This document shows positions 1-7,642 of a DNA stretch of 60,279 nt, piece after piece (position 1 is the stretch's first letter; each line of letters opens with the position of its first letter). Made by a program: the position numbers and the translations under genes. A model generated the notes under the pieces. The model was not told the origin of the DNA and searched no databases. It saw only the letters and a program-made list of their open reading frames with translations. Location: positions 1 through 60,279 of the forward strand of contig CALUNA010000018.1 in assembly GCA_944321895.1 (NCBI GenBank), written 5' to 3'. The stretch is from an uncultured Bacteroidales bacterium (GTDB lineage Bacteria > Bacteroidota > Bacteroidia > Bacteroidales > Paludibacteraceae).

Positions 1-11
1 TTCATACAAAA

Positions 12-64
12 AAACTGTGTTAGCAAAGTTAATATTTTATTTCTTTTCTTTGCTGACACAGTTT
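12..64 (-). terminator. Inverted repeat / possible terminator at window edge
   Basis: Two 17-base arms (12-28 and 48-64) are reverse complements with one mismatch, separated by a 19-base A/T-rich spacer. Read on the minus strand the structure follows directly after the stop codon of the short ORF at 68-304 and ends in a run of T, so it could be a factor-independent terminator. Because it lies exactly where that gene appears cut short, it could instead be the end of a mobile element. The sequence left of base 1 would decide. Confidence 0.45.
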
Positions 65-67
65 AAT

Positions 68-304
68 TTACATCTTTCGGCCAATGAGAACATTGTCGTT
101 TACTTCAAAAGTGTATATGGCCAATGAACGGTCATCATCCAATCGAATCATACCTGCTTGCCCACCGTTTTTGATCAAATCATGGGAAACCTGATTAACA
201 CGGGTGAAGAACTCGACCCTTGGAAACATCTCAATTAAAATGTTTTTCCATTGTTCAAAGTCAAATACAGAAGACAATATGTTTTTAAGTTCTGATTTTT
301 CCAT
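68..304 (-). pseudogene. Truncated N-terminus of an Eco57I-type (type IIG-like) methylase
   Basis: The 78 codons resemble the first ~80 residues of Eco57I-type restriction-modification methylases: a short helical start, a KNILIEMFP-like stretch, then IRLDDDRSLAIYTFEV followed by NDNVLIGR. Family members are usually around a thousand residues or more, and here the frame stops right after that segment, so no SAM-binding or NPPY motif is present. It begins 19 bases after the KilA-N gene stop and shares its strand, so it was probably the last gene of the operon. The family link comes from recalled sequence similarity, not from a search. A genuine small protein remains possible. Confidence 0.5.
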
Positions 305-323
305 AAATATATTCGTTTATCGT

Positions 324-1139
324 TTATTCCAACAATTTCTTATTATTTGCCTCATTCAAAACAGTCATCTGTTGAATAGCAATTTTATTCAGTTTGACAA
401 GTCGCTCATTTTGGGGCATGCCGTCATTTATAAACACGGCATTCAAGTTTTCCATATTGGAGAGGCATATCAATTCGTTGATTGTGGCATAGTCGCGTAT
501 GTTGCCTTTCAAATCCGGATTGCTCTCCCTCCATTCTTTTGCCGTCATGCCAAACATGGCAACGTTCAACACATCGGCTTCATTGGCATAAATCATGTTC
601 GCTTGCCTGGGAGTGACTTCCAAAGGAATCAAATTATGTTTGACAGCATCCGTATGGATATGATAATTAAGTTTTGTGAGTTCGCGTTTGGCAGTCCAGC
701 CGAGTTGCTTCTGTTCTTCCTCTTTAAGTCTTTGAAATTCTTTTATCAAATATAATTCAAACTCGACTGAAATCCAGCTTGCGAACTTGAACGCAATATC
801 TTTTTGAGCATAGGTTCCTCCGTATCTTCCAGACTTTGACAGAATACCAATGGCAGCAGTAGCGTTTATCCACTTTTGAGGCGACAAGGTAAAGGCATTC
901 AATCCTGCCTCCTTTTTAAACCCCTCGAATTCGAGAGGTTTAAAATCCGGATTATACAAACTTTCCCACATCCCTAAATATTCTATGGTATTACGGTTGC
1001 GCATCCAGTTACCGATAACGGCAGTGGAATCATCACTTTTTAACTTGGCGATGTCTGTTATACATATATAATCAATGCCATTTTCTTTTATGGTACGTAT
1101 AATACTGTCTTTTAGAACGATATCATTTACTTTTTTCAT
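324..1139 (-). CDS. KilA-N domain protein
   Basis: A 271-residue protein from the chosen ATG; an upstream in-frame ATG at 1157 would add six residues. The first ~120 residues match the KilA-N pattern of phage and bacterial DNA-binding proteins: an early ITDIAKL segment, an IGNWMRNRNTIEYLGMWE stretch, SPQKWINATAAIGI, and GRYGGTYAQKDIAFKFASWIS followed by FELYLIKEFQRLKEEE. The C-terminal half is helical and not assigned. KilA-N is thought to bind nucleic acid; a catalytic role is not expected. The gene lies 25 bases after the helicase stop, so the two are probably co-transcribed. In this setting it may be a regulator or accessory factor of the defence-like operon, which is inference. Confidence 0.85.
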   Translation of the reverse strand: MKKVNDIVLKDSIIRTIKENGIDYICITDIAKLKSDDSTAVIGNWMRNRNTIEYLGMWESLYNPDFKPLEFEGFKKEAGLNAFTLSPQKWINATAAIGILSKSGRYGGTYAQKDIAFKFASWISVEFELYLIKEFQRLKEEEQKQLGWTAKRELTKLNYHIHTDAVKHNLIPLEVTPRQANMIYANEADVLNVAMFGMTAKEWRESNPDLKGNIRDYATINELICLSNMENLNAVFINDGMPQNERLVKLNKIAIQQMTVLNEANNKKLLE

Positions 1140-1164
1140 ATACCCAAAACATTTCAAAGTTACA

Positions 1165-4100
1165 TCATATCGAAAAACTTTCTGAAATAATTATTTCCGG
1201 CATTAACTCCTTAGTTATTTTCGTATGATTTATTGATTGAACTTCATTGCTGCTCAATTCAATATGTTCAAGAGGATAAGAATTTATAATTTTCATGAGC
1301 TGTTCCAGCATTATAACGATTTTAACAGGTGCTTTTTTTGTAGCACTCTGCAATTTGTTTATATCTCGTTGCAGCTGTTGGAATTTTCCCGTAGATATGG
1401 CACGTTTGGCCTTTTCTATCAAATGGGCCTCCTCGTCAGTAATTTCTGGAATATTTACGAACCCATCAAGATAAGCCAATGCTTTTTTTTCATTTGGACC
1501 TTGGGTGGTAACTACTTTCTTGGTAACAGCTTTTGCATCTTCTTCTTTCTCCGAAAAGACTTCTATCGCTTTTGCTACTTGCTCATGATGTTTGTCATGC
1601 AAAGGAATAGCTTGCTCTTCCAGCTTTGCCTCAAATTCTTTTACTGCTTCCAGAAAGGTAAGTTCTTCCATGCTTCCGTCTTCACGAATGAAAGTAAAGG
1701 CATCTCTTCTTTTATTTCGAATAAACGCAATAGTACTCATGGGAACAAGCTTGCTCTTCCTTCCCACACGTGCTCTCAACGGCATTTTGTTTATCCGTTT
1801 TATCAAATCGGGATCATCCTCTTTCAGTTGTCTAAGCCACATCAGATAGTGCAATTTTTCATCTCTCTCCTCATCTATATTCTTGTCAAAAAGTCCGAAG
1901 CTTTCCGGATTCTCATCCGTGGAGTAAATCTGGCTGTCTTCACCCAATGCGGCATGGAAAGCAAAAAGTTTCATCTTGGCTTTTTTCTCCAATTCTATAT
2001 CATTGTTCACCTTGGTTGTTGGAAAGAAATTGAATATATACACTTCTTTAGCTGTACTTCCGATACGGTTTACACGCCCAATTCGTTGCATCAGTCTGGT
2101 AGAGTTCCAAGGCGTATCGTAATTGACTATGACATTGGCACGATGCAGGTTTACACCTTCAGCCAGCACCTCGGTAGAAATGACTATATTATAATCATTC
2201 TTTTTCTCACCTTTATAATTGGCATCGAAATTAGCTTCAAGTAAGGGCATTTTGTCATTTCTATTGTCGCTTTGTACTGTCAGTATGCGGTCGAATCCGT
2301 TTTCTCTTAAAGCTTCGGACAAATATCTGGTAGTCTCTTTGCTTTCGGAGAATATCACAAGTTTGCCTTCATTGTTTATGGATTTGTCAAACAATTTGTT
2401 TTTAAGATATTTGTTTATAAAAACATCAAGTTTAGGGTCGTAAGTTATCTTTCCCCATTCATCGACAAGTTCCTGTAATATTTCTCCGTCGTGCTCTAAA
2501 CCTTCCTTGAAATCGGAGGTAAAATCTTCAGGAGTACACACCTCTATGGTTGGGTCTGTGTACTGCGCTTTTTCTATCTGTTTTAGTAATTCGTCTTCTT
2601 TCCCCTCGCTCAACAGTTCATTGACTTTCAGGTTTGGGGCGATGTATATAACGCCTTTCTCAAACATATCAAGCATGACTTTATTGGCCTGATAGTATCT
2701 TTTCAAAGATTGTTTGAAAGCATAGAAGCTGCTGTCTATCCGTTTGACAAGCAATGTTTTCATAATACTTGCAAGCTGCTCAGAAATCAAATCCGCCTTT
2801 TTGTATTTCTTTTTCTTTTCCTTTGTCAAATATTTAATTGCCTGATAACGATAGTATTTCAACACTTTACCTTTTTTATCTCCTAAATATCTGATAGTCT
2901 TGTCATACAAGGTTTCCAATTCATCATCCAATTCATAATACATCTTGTCCGGGGCTTTTACAACAGGGAAATGAACATTCTGTTCTTCCAAATCCTTTCT
3001 GTATGCCTCATTCTCCATCAGGTCTGTACGTGTACGTCGAACAGTCAATGGCTCTACTACCTTGATTCTAATCTTTTCGTAAATAGCCTTTATCTCCTTG
3101 GAAATATGTTCTATATCCTTTTTATCCTTTAATTTCTTGTATTTATCAATCTGTTCACGGAAGAAACGTTGCAGGTTTCCCTCTTCCAATGTACTGTCTT
3201 TGGAATCTTGAAACAAATAAACCAAATTGGCTATATCTTCGGGCCTGTTGTTCAACGGAGTTGCAGAAACAAGTATCACTTTCTTATCGTGCAGGCTTCC
3301 GTCAGCATGCAGGGTTTTAGTCTTGCAAAGTTTCTGTAGCTCGTTGTACATGGAAGCTGTATCGCTTCTGAATTTATGAGCTTCATCAACTATGACCAAA
3401 TCATAAAGTGACGGATTCTTTATTTTATGCAAGCTTCCATTTGTTATAATCTTATAATTGTCAAGTTTAAATTCTGTCATTGTTTTTTCCCAACCTCCTT
3501 TAAGGGCAGGGGGGACAATAATCAATGTATGAGAGCGATGCATTGGAAATCCGTTAGCAAAGAAAAATTTCTTGGCAATGAGGGCTGCTACAATGGTCTT
3601 TCCCAATCCAACGACATCGGACAGGAAAAAACCGTTATGTTTCATCATTTTTGAGTAGCCATCATTTACGGCATCAACCTGATAAGATAATTTCTTATAA
3701 CCTTTAGGCAAATCTGATACAGAATTCGGATCAAAATCTATACTGCGTCCAAAGTACTCCAAAAGAAATTTCAAGTAAACTTCGTATGGCGTAAATTCGG
3801 TATTCAGATAGGATTCTTTCTTTATTTTTTCAATATGGGTGATATCAACAGGAACAGATTCAGCCCATAGCTTTTCAAAGGTTTCTGTAGCAAACAGGAT
3901 ATCATCGTCATATCTGAGCTCTACATTAAATTCAAAGTTTTTCTCCAGTCCGGCTTCTGTCAGATTGCTGGAGCCGGTAATGACCGAACCATAGCCATGT
4001 GGATGATATACTTCTTCACGAAAGATATAGATTTTGGCATGTATGTTTTGTTTGGGATGAATACGCATTTCAATCCTGCCGGAAACAATATCTTCAATAA

Positions 4101-4434
4101 ACTGATACATTCCGTCTTCCACTTCCTTGTCGTACTTAGCCTCTTGGATGTTCTTTTTTATATCATTAAAGAATTCCTCTTGAGACTGTTCACTATTTGG
4201 ATTAAAAAGTAACCCTTGCTGATTGGCCTGATAAGTCAACTTGTCTATATTAATGCCTACTAAAATTCTAATGTGTGGAGTCTGTTGAATGAACTTTCGG
4301 ATTCTAAAATATCCGGAAGCCCTGAAATACCCTACAAGCGCATCAAAAAAACACACTTTCTTATACTTGAAAACCCCTTCAATTTTTTCAAGTAGCGTAT
4401 TTTCTTTTTCGTTAGTGAAAAAATTTGTTCCCAT
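1165..4434 (-). CDS. PLD-domain SNF2-type helicase, probable defence protein
   Basis: A 1089-residue fusion. The N-terminus is a phospholipase D-like domain with the HxK signature at H132/K134 (IHAKIYIF) and a GSSNLTEAG segment near 154-162. A superfamily 2 helicase follows: Walker A GLGKT at 276-280, DEAH at 350-353, SAT at 390-392, and a C-terminal helicase lobe with QRIGRVNRIG at 783-792. About 300 residues of charged, helical sequence follow. Such fusions are known from restriction and phage-defence loci, where the helicase is expected to translocate on DNA and the PLD domain may cut it. Only one HxK half-site is evident, so nuclease activity would need a dimer. It lies between a 54-aa ORF and a KilA-N gene in one operon. 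Confidence 0.88.
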   Translation of the reverse strand: MGTNFFTNEKENTLLEKIEGVFKYKKVCFFDALVGYFRASGYFRIRKFIQQTPHIRILVGINIDKLTYQANQQGLLFNPNSEQSQEEFFNDIKKNIQEAKYDKEVEDGMYQFIEDIVSGRIEMRIHPKQNIHAKIYIFREEVYHPHGYGSVITGSSNLTEAGLEKNFEFNVELRYDDDILFATETFEKLWAESVPVDITHIEKIKKESYLNTEFTPYEVYLKFLLEYFGRSIDFDPNSVSDLPKGYKKLSYQVDAVNDGYSKMMKHNGFFLSDVVGLGKTIVAALIAKKFFFANGFPMHRSHTLIIVPPALKGGWEKTMTEFKLDNYKIITNGSLHKIKNPSLYDLVIVDEAHKFRSDTASMYNELQKLCKTKTLHADGSLHDKKVILVSATPLNNRPEDIANLVYLFQDSKDSTLEEGNLQRFFREQIDKYKKLKDKKDIEHISKEIKAIYEKIRIKVVEPLTVRRTRTDLMENEAYRKDLEEQNVHFPVVKAPDKMYYELDDELETLYDKTIRYLGDKKGKVLKYYRYQAIKYLTKEKKKKYKKADLISEQLASIMKTLLVKRIDSSFYAFKQSLKRYYQANKVMLDMFEKGVIYIAPNLKVNELLSEGKEDELLKQIEKAQYTDPTIEVCTPEDFTSDFKEGLEHDGEILQELVDEWGKITYDPKLDVFINKYLKNKLFDKSINNEGKLVIFSESKETTRYLSEALRENGFDRILTVQSDNRNDKMPLLEANFDANYKGEKKNDYNIVISTEVLAEGVNLHRANVIVNYDTPWNSTRLMQRIGRVNRIGSTAKEVYIFNFFPTTKVNNDIELEKKAKMKLFAFHAALGEDSQIYSTDENPESFGLFDKNIDEERDEKLHYLMWLRQLKEDDPDLIKRINKMPLRARVGRKSKLVPMSTIAFIRNKRRDAFTFIREDGSMEELTFLEAVKEFEAKLEEQAIPLHDKHHEQVAKAIEVFSEKEEDAKAVTKKVVTTQGPNEKKALAYLDGFVNIPEITDEEAHLIEKAKRAISTGKFQQLQRDINKLQSATKKAPVKIVIMLEQLMKIINSYPLEHIELSSNEVQSINHTKITKELMPEIIISESFSI

Positions 4435-4439
4435 TATTA

Positions 4440-4604
4440 TTATTTGGTAGTTATAATCAAATTTCTGAAATCAACATCCAGCTTCCTGTAATTTACATCA
4501 ACATCTCCAATGAAAGCTGCATTATATTTGAGCAGCATTTGGAAAACGGTGAAACAGCCTTTTCCGAGCCATTCAGCCAACCACTTCCCATTTTTATCTG
4601 CCAT
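4440..4604 (-). CDS. Small hypothetical protein, first gene of helicase operon
   Basis: A 54-residue ORF starting at the ATG at 4604. Its stop is five bases before the helicase start, indicating translational coupling. A perfect TAnnTTTG box lies about 38 bases upstream on the same strand, so it is likely the promoter-proximal gene. The protein is slightly hydrophobic in the middle (GCFTVFQMLLKYNAAFIGDV) and has no domain I recognise. It could be a small accessory subunit of the helicase system, or the tail of a larger gene whose 5' part was lost. The promoter directly ahead favours a real short gene. Confidence 0.5.
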   Translation of the reverse strand: MADKNGKWLAEWLGKGCFTVFQMLLKYNAAFIGDVDVNYRKLDVDFRNLIITTK

Positions 4605-4641
4605 AACTAAATTTAAGCCAATATATACCAATTGTTTTGTG

Positions 4642-4649
4642 CAAAGTTA
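4642..4649 (-). promoter_or_regulatory. Promoter -7 box of helicase operon
   Basis: The minus strand reads TAACTTTG, a full match to the Bacteroidetes TAnnTTTG box. A TTTG lies 23 bases further upstream (4673-4676), slightly longer than usual spacing. Expected transcription start is near 4635, leaving a leader of about 30 bases before the ATG at 4604. Confidence 0.55.
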
Positions 4650-4735
4650 AGCTTTTTATCTGAAATATAATACAAAACCTTATGCTTCCGAATCTAAAAC
4701 AAGATGCAATCCTGCTTTTTCGGAAACACACAAAA

Positions 4736-4759
4736 CAAAGGGTTTTCCCAGCCCCTTTG
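4736..4759 (-). terminator. Putative terminator after radical SAM gene
   Basis: Arms CAAAGGG (4736-4742) and CCCTTTG (4753-4759) form a perfect 7-bp stem with a 10-base loop. On the minus strand the stem is followed by TTTTGTGTG, a weak T-rich tract. It lies about 30 bases beyond the stop of the radical SAM gene, in the 155-base gap before the helicase operon promoter. Confidence 0.45.
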
Positions 4760-4787
4760 AAAATCTCTTGGAAAGTATTCTTTTATT

Positions 4788-5681
4788 CTACATCCTCAAA
4801 CTCAGGCCGGCCAGAATGGTGTCGGGGCAGAAGTTGAAGACGGAGGCCATTTCGCCGGCCATGCAAAGGCCGCAATCGTTGCAAATGTCCGTGCCTTCGC
4901 CAATGCAATTGCCGTGGCTGCCGTCCGGATAGACAAAGTTGGTCACCCAACAGCGGCGTTTGAAGTCGTTGCGTTTCATTTTCTTCAAGCCGGAAACGGA
5001 GTTCATAATCGGATAACCTTTTTTCTTGTAGGCGATTACGCGGTCGATTATCCGGTTGCGCAAATCCCTGTCAATCATCAGGTATTCGGTTCCCGGGAAA
5101 GGCGTATGGAAATTGATGGAAATGGATTTGACATGCGGATTGTTGCGGACATATTCAATGGTTTCGTCCACGCTCTCATAGTTCAGCGTATTGACTGCCA
5201 TATTGACGTTCAAGGCCTTGTGGTTTGCCGTCGCGATATTTTGTTCCAAACGCGCAAAAGTGCCCTTGCCGCGCACCGCTTCGTGATATGGCCCTATGCC
5301 GTCGAGGCTCACCCAAATGGAATCGGCACGGCAGCCCGTAAACGGCAACTGTGCGTTGGTCGTGATGGTGGCCGAAAAGAAACCTATTTCCTTGGCCAGG
5401 TCTATCAAATCGTTGATATTGCGCTTGCCGTCACGCCATATCATTGTTTCGCCACCCTCGAAATCAACAAAGCGCGAACCCAGGTCATAGGAATACTGCA
5501 AATGTTCGCGCACTTGCTCGTAAGTCATGTTATGCGGATTCTTCAACTGGTAAACGCTGCAATGCTTGCACTGCAAGTTGCAACGGTCGGAAATGAACAA
5601 TACGGTTTGCAACGGCTTGCGGCGTCCCAATACGCGCGCCCCGAAAAACCACCAACCCAAATAGAAAAACTGTTTCAGCAT
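4788..5681 (-). CDS. Radical SAM protein
   Basis: A 297-residue radical SAM enzyme. The iron-sulfur CxxxCxxC motif is C34-NLQ-C38-KH-C41, followed by an FEGGET segment near residue 75 that matches the GGE SAM-binding element. The last ~60 residues hold six cysteines in a pattern suggesting an auxiliary Fe-S cluster (CIGEG, ICNDCGLC, FCPD). The N-terminal 15 residues are hydrophobic, suggesting membrane association. It starts 12 bases after the stop of the prenyltransferase gene and is almost certainly co-transcribed with it. The substrate cannot be read from the sequence; the pairing suggests modification of a prenylated lipid or quinone-like compound, which is inference only. Confidence 0.85.
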   Translation of the reverse strand: MLKQFFYLGWWFFGARVLGRRKPLQTVLFISDRCNLQCKHCSVYQLKNPHNMTYEQVREHLQYSYDLGSRFVDFEGGETMIWRDGKRNINDLIDLAKEIGFFSATITTNAQLPFTGCRADSIWVSLDGIGPYHEAVRGKGTFARLEQNIATANHKALNVNMAVNTLNYESVDETIEYVRNNPHVKSISINFHTPFPGTEYLMIDRDLRNRIIDRVIAYKKKGYPIMNSVSGLKKMKRNDFKRRCWVTNFVYPDGSHGNCIGEGTDICNDCGLCMAGEMASVFNFCPDTILAGLSLRM

Positions 5682-5693
5682 AGGAGCATATTT

Positions 5694-6692
5694 TTAGAAA
5701 AATGCGATTATCAGATTAACTATAACCAATATCAGGCAAAAGAACGTAACCAGATTGCGCGCCACCAGCCAGCGAATCATAAACCAGTCTATGCCGATAC
5801 TTTTCATGCCTTCCCAATTGCCCATGGGCCCCATCCAAAAGGCTGGTTCCAGGGAGATTTCCTTGCCGTACAGAAACGCATGCAACGACCAAACCAAATA
5901 AACAGCCATAGGCAACAACAGGCAGACAAACAAATAAGCCCAATGGAACCAACCGAGGCAAACACCCGCCACCACGCAGGCAAAGGGCAGCAAATTGAAC
6001 AAGGCCACAAAAACGAGTTGCAACCACGGCTTGCCCAAAAGGCGCGCAAACGTCATCTTCCCGACCTTTTCATCGGCGGCATGGTCAAGCACCGAATGCG
6101 CAAAAATGATATTGACCACCAGCAAGCCCGCGGCAAACGACAGCAAGACAATCTCCCTGCCGAACAGGCCACAAGCGGCATAGTGCATACCCAACATCAA
6201 CAACGGGCCGAACATGAGGCCGATGACCGGTTCGCCCAAGCCGTGATAACCCAGTTTGAGCGGCGGAGCGGAATATTCCAGCCCCAGAAACAAACCGGCC
6301 AAGGCAATATATACGACAGGCAATCCACGAAACCACAACACGACAAAACCGGCCAAGGCAGCCAATCCCAACATGACAACGATAGCACCAGCCAGCTGCC
6401 CGACAGTCGCTTTCCCTGAGGTGAGGTAGTCGTATTTGGCGATACGCGCCCGGATACCTTCCGAAGCCATCGCGTTGCGGTTCTCCCCGCTTCTGACACG
6501 GTAATCAAAAAAATCATCGGCCAGATTCATGCCCAAATGGGCGCAAATAATACCGAACAAGGCCACCAAAGCGAGCCACCAACAGAAGCCATCATGTTTG
6601 GCCGCTACGGCAATGGCAAGCAATGCAGGCAAAACACTCTGAGGCAATGCTATGCTGCGGGCATTCTTAATCCAGAACTGAATTTGATTCAT
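5694..6692 (-). CDS. UbiA-family prenyltransferase
   Basis: A polytopic membrane protein of 332 residues from the ATG at 6692 (an alternative start lies 15 bases upstream). It has roughly eight hydrophobic segments and both aspartate-rich motifs of the UbiA superfamily: NLADDFFDYRVRSGENRN near residues 56-73, which matches NDxxDxxxD, and SVLDHAADEKVGK in the second half. These bind the prenyl diphosphate through magnesium. MenA, which prenylates 1,4-dihydroxy-2-naphthoate for menaquinone, is one candidate, but the second motif and the radical SAM partner make another aromatic or lipid acceptor equally possible. It lies between YccF and the radical SAM gene in one operon. Confidence 0.85.
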   Translation of the reverse strand: MNQIQFWIKNARSIALPQSVLPALLAIAVAAKHDGFCWWLALVALFGIICAHLGMNLADDFFDYRVRSGENRNAMASEGIRARIAKYDYLTSGKATVGQLAGAIVVMLGLAALAGFVVLWFRGLPVVYIALAGLFLGLEYSAPPLKLGYHGLGEPVIGLMFGPLLMLGMHYAACGLFGREIVLLSFAAGLLVVNIIFAHSVLDHAADEKVGKMTFARLLGKPWLQLVFVALFNLLPFACVVAGVCLGWFHWAYLFVCLLLPMAVYLVWSLHAFLYGKEISLEPAFWMGPMGNWEGMKSIGIDWFMIRWLVARNLVTFFCLILVIVNLIIAFF

Positions 6693-6739
6693 AGTAAGAA
6701 AGGTCAAATTAAAGTTATATTTTCATGAAAATCTGACTT

Positions 6740-7108
6740 TTAGATCACTTCCTTGCCAAACGGTACAAGCGCCAGTTGGGCCAGCTTGAAATGCTGCAAT
6801 CCGAATGGAATGCCGATAATGGTGATGCAAAGCACGGCGCCCAACACCAAATGGGAAAGGCAAATGCCGATGCCGCCGACAAGAATCCAAATGACATTCA
6901 TCAGAACGGACAGACAGCCGCCATCCGATGGCGTACTGCGTATTTCGCGGCCAAACGGCACCAGAGCCACCAAGGCAAGTTTCAGGGTCTGCAGCCCAAA
7001 CGGGATACCGATAATCGTAATCATAAGTATCAGGCTCGCAACAAGGTACTCCAGAAAAATCAGCAGGCCGCCCAACACTATCCACAAGATATTCAACAAA
7101 ATATTCAT
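6740..7108 (-). CDS. YccF family membrane protein
   Basis: A 122-residue integral membrane protein made of two similar halves. Each half has a hydrophobic hairpin ending in the characteristic IIGIPFGLQ segment followed by LALVPFGRE or LALVPFGKE, the duplicated YccF (DUF307) motif. The halves face a short polar linker (STPSDGGCLS). Family members are inner-membrane proteins of unknown biochemical role. It is the promoter-proximal gene of the yccF-ubiA-radical SAM group, with a 47-base gap to the prenyltransferase start. Confidence 0.9.
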   Translation of the reverse strand: MNILLNILWIVLGGLLIFLEYLVASLILMITIIGIPFGLQTLKLALVALVPFGREIRSTPSDGGCLSVLMNVIWILVGGIGICLSHLVLGAVLCITIIGIPFGLQHFKLAQLALVPFGKEVI

Positions 7109-7131
7109 ACAGCAGAATTAAAATTCCGCTG

Positions 7132-7139
7132 CAAAGATA
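7132..7139 (-). promoter_or_regulatory. Promoter -7 box upstream of yccF-like gene
   Basis: The minus strand reads TATCTTTG, matching TAnnTTTG, 24 bases upstream of the ATG at 7108. No clear TTTG -33 element was found at the usual distance. Confidence 0.5.
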
Positions 7140-7212
7140 AGATTTTTGGGGGATATGGATATAATTGGCACAAAACACCAACAATATGATGAGAAATTCC
7201 GATTATTTTATT

Positions 7213-7246
7213 TAACTTTGCCAACGGATAGTGGAAGAAACTATCC
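7213..7246 (+). promoter_or_regulatory. Orphan promoter with start-site hairpin
   Basis: TAACTTTG (7213-7220) matches the -7 consensus. A transcript from it would begin near 7227, at a perfect stem GGATAGT/ACTATCC (7226-7232 and 7240-7246) with a 7-base loop. No ORF of any length follows within 200 bases; the next ATG gives a four-codon frame. It could drive a small RNA or a long leader running through the repeat at 7287-7434 toward the lipoprotein gene. No -33 element is evident. Confidence 0.35.
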
Positions 7247-7286
7247 GAAAAACATATTTGAAAAAAGAAGCGTTATGCTTGTCTTG

Positions 7287-7434
7287 TAGTTTGAGAACCT
7301 GAGAAATTTTCAAAACGAGATACACAGAGAGCATAGTGGTTCCCATGTCCAGCGTGGGCTGCTATCCTAACATCCGTATCTCAGGTTTTCTCAGGACCTT
7401 CAAACTAAGATGTGGCATTGCAGTTCCACGTTTC
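7287..7434 (+). repeat. Intergenic repeat, long copy
   Basis: The segment starts TAGTTTGAGAACCTGAGA and contains, at 7379-7408, an imperfect inverted copy of that start (CTCAGG ... TTCAAACTAAG). It ends GTGGCATTGCAGTTCCACG. Both ends recur at 8609-8665 with the middle missing. The inverted-repeat layout and intergenic position suggest a small non-autonomous element or a structured RNA family. It fills much of the 534-base gene-free gap between 7108 and 7643. Confidence 0.6.
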
Positions 7435-7559
7435 GTTTTATATAAAGCCCATGAGGAACCAAGGGAGAAAGACACTAACAAAATGTCATGAAAAACATTA
7501 ACGTTACCAACACAACGCTGCCCGCACAGACTAACAAAAAAAATCCATGTTGTTTTAAT

Positions 7560-7583
7560 TATGCTATGATTTGGCATAGCATA
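7560..7583 (+). promoter_or_regulatory. Palindromic operator, site 1 (lipoprotein promoter)
   Basis: TATGCTATG-N6-CATAGCATA is a perfect 9-bp palindrome containing TTTGGCATAG. It ends five bases before the -7 box at 7589. The same core and almost the same spacing occur upstream of the WYL regulator gene (14940-14968) and, on the minus strand, at 14243-14267, so it is a good candidate binding site for that regulator. Confidence 0.65.
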
Positions 7584-7588
7584 CGCCA

Positions 7589-7596
7589 TATTTTTG
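7589..7596 (+). promoter_or_regulatory. Promoter -7 box of lipoprotein gene
   Basis: TATTTTTG matches TAnnTTTG. The expected start is near 7603, about 40 bases before the first ATG. The nearest TTTG (7570-7573) lies inside the palindrome at a shorter spacing (15 bases) than the usual ~20, so repressor and RNA polymerase would compete for the site. Confidence 0.6.
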
Positions 7597-7642
7597 CAGA
7601 CACTTTGAAATAACAATAATAATAACTTTCAATTTTTTTATT

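Noticed and set aside
7378-7434. Possible TPP-riboswitch-like CTGAGA core on the minus strand of the repeat
   Set aside because: Only a few short words resemble the thi-box; the conserved helices and the position before a thiamine gene are missing, and the sequence belongs to the duplicated repeat.
7362-7616. Minus-strand frame of 84 codons over the 7.4 kb repeat
   Set aside because: No -7 box of its own, an unusual composition, and it is an artefact of the repeat reading frame; its Cys/Trp-rich sequence does not look like a protein of this genome.
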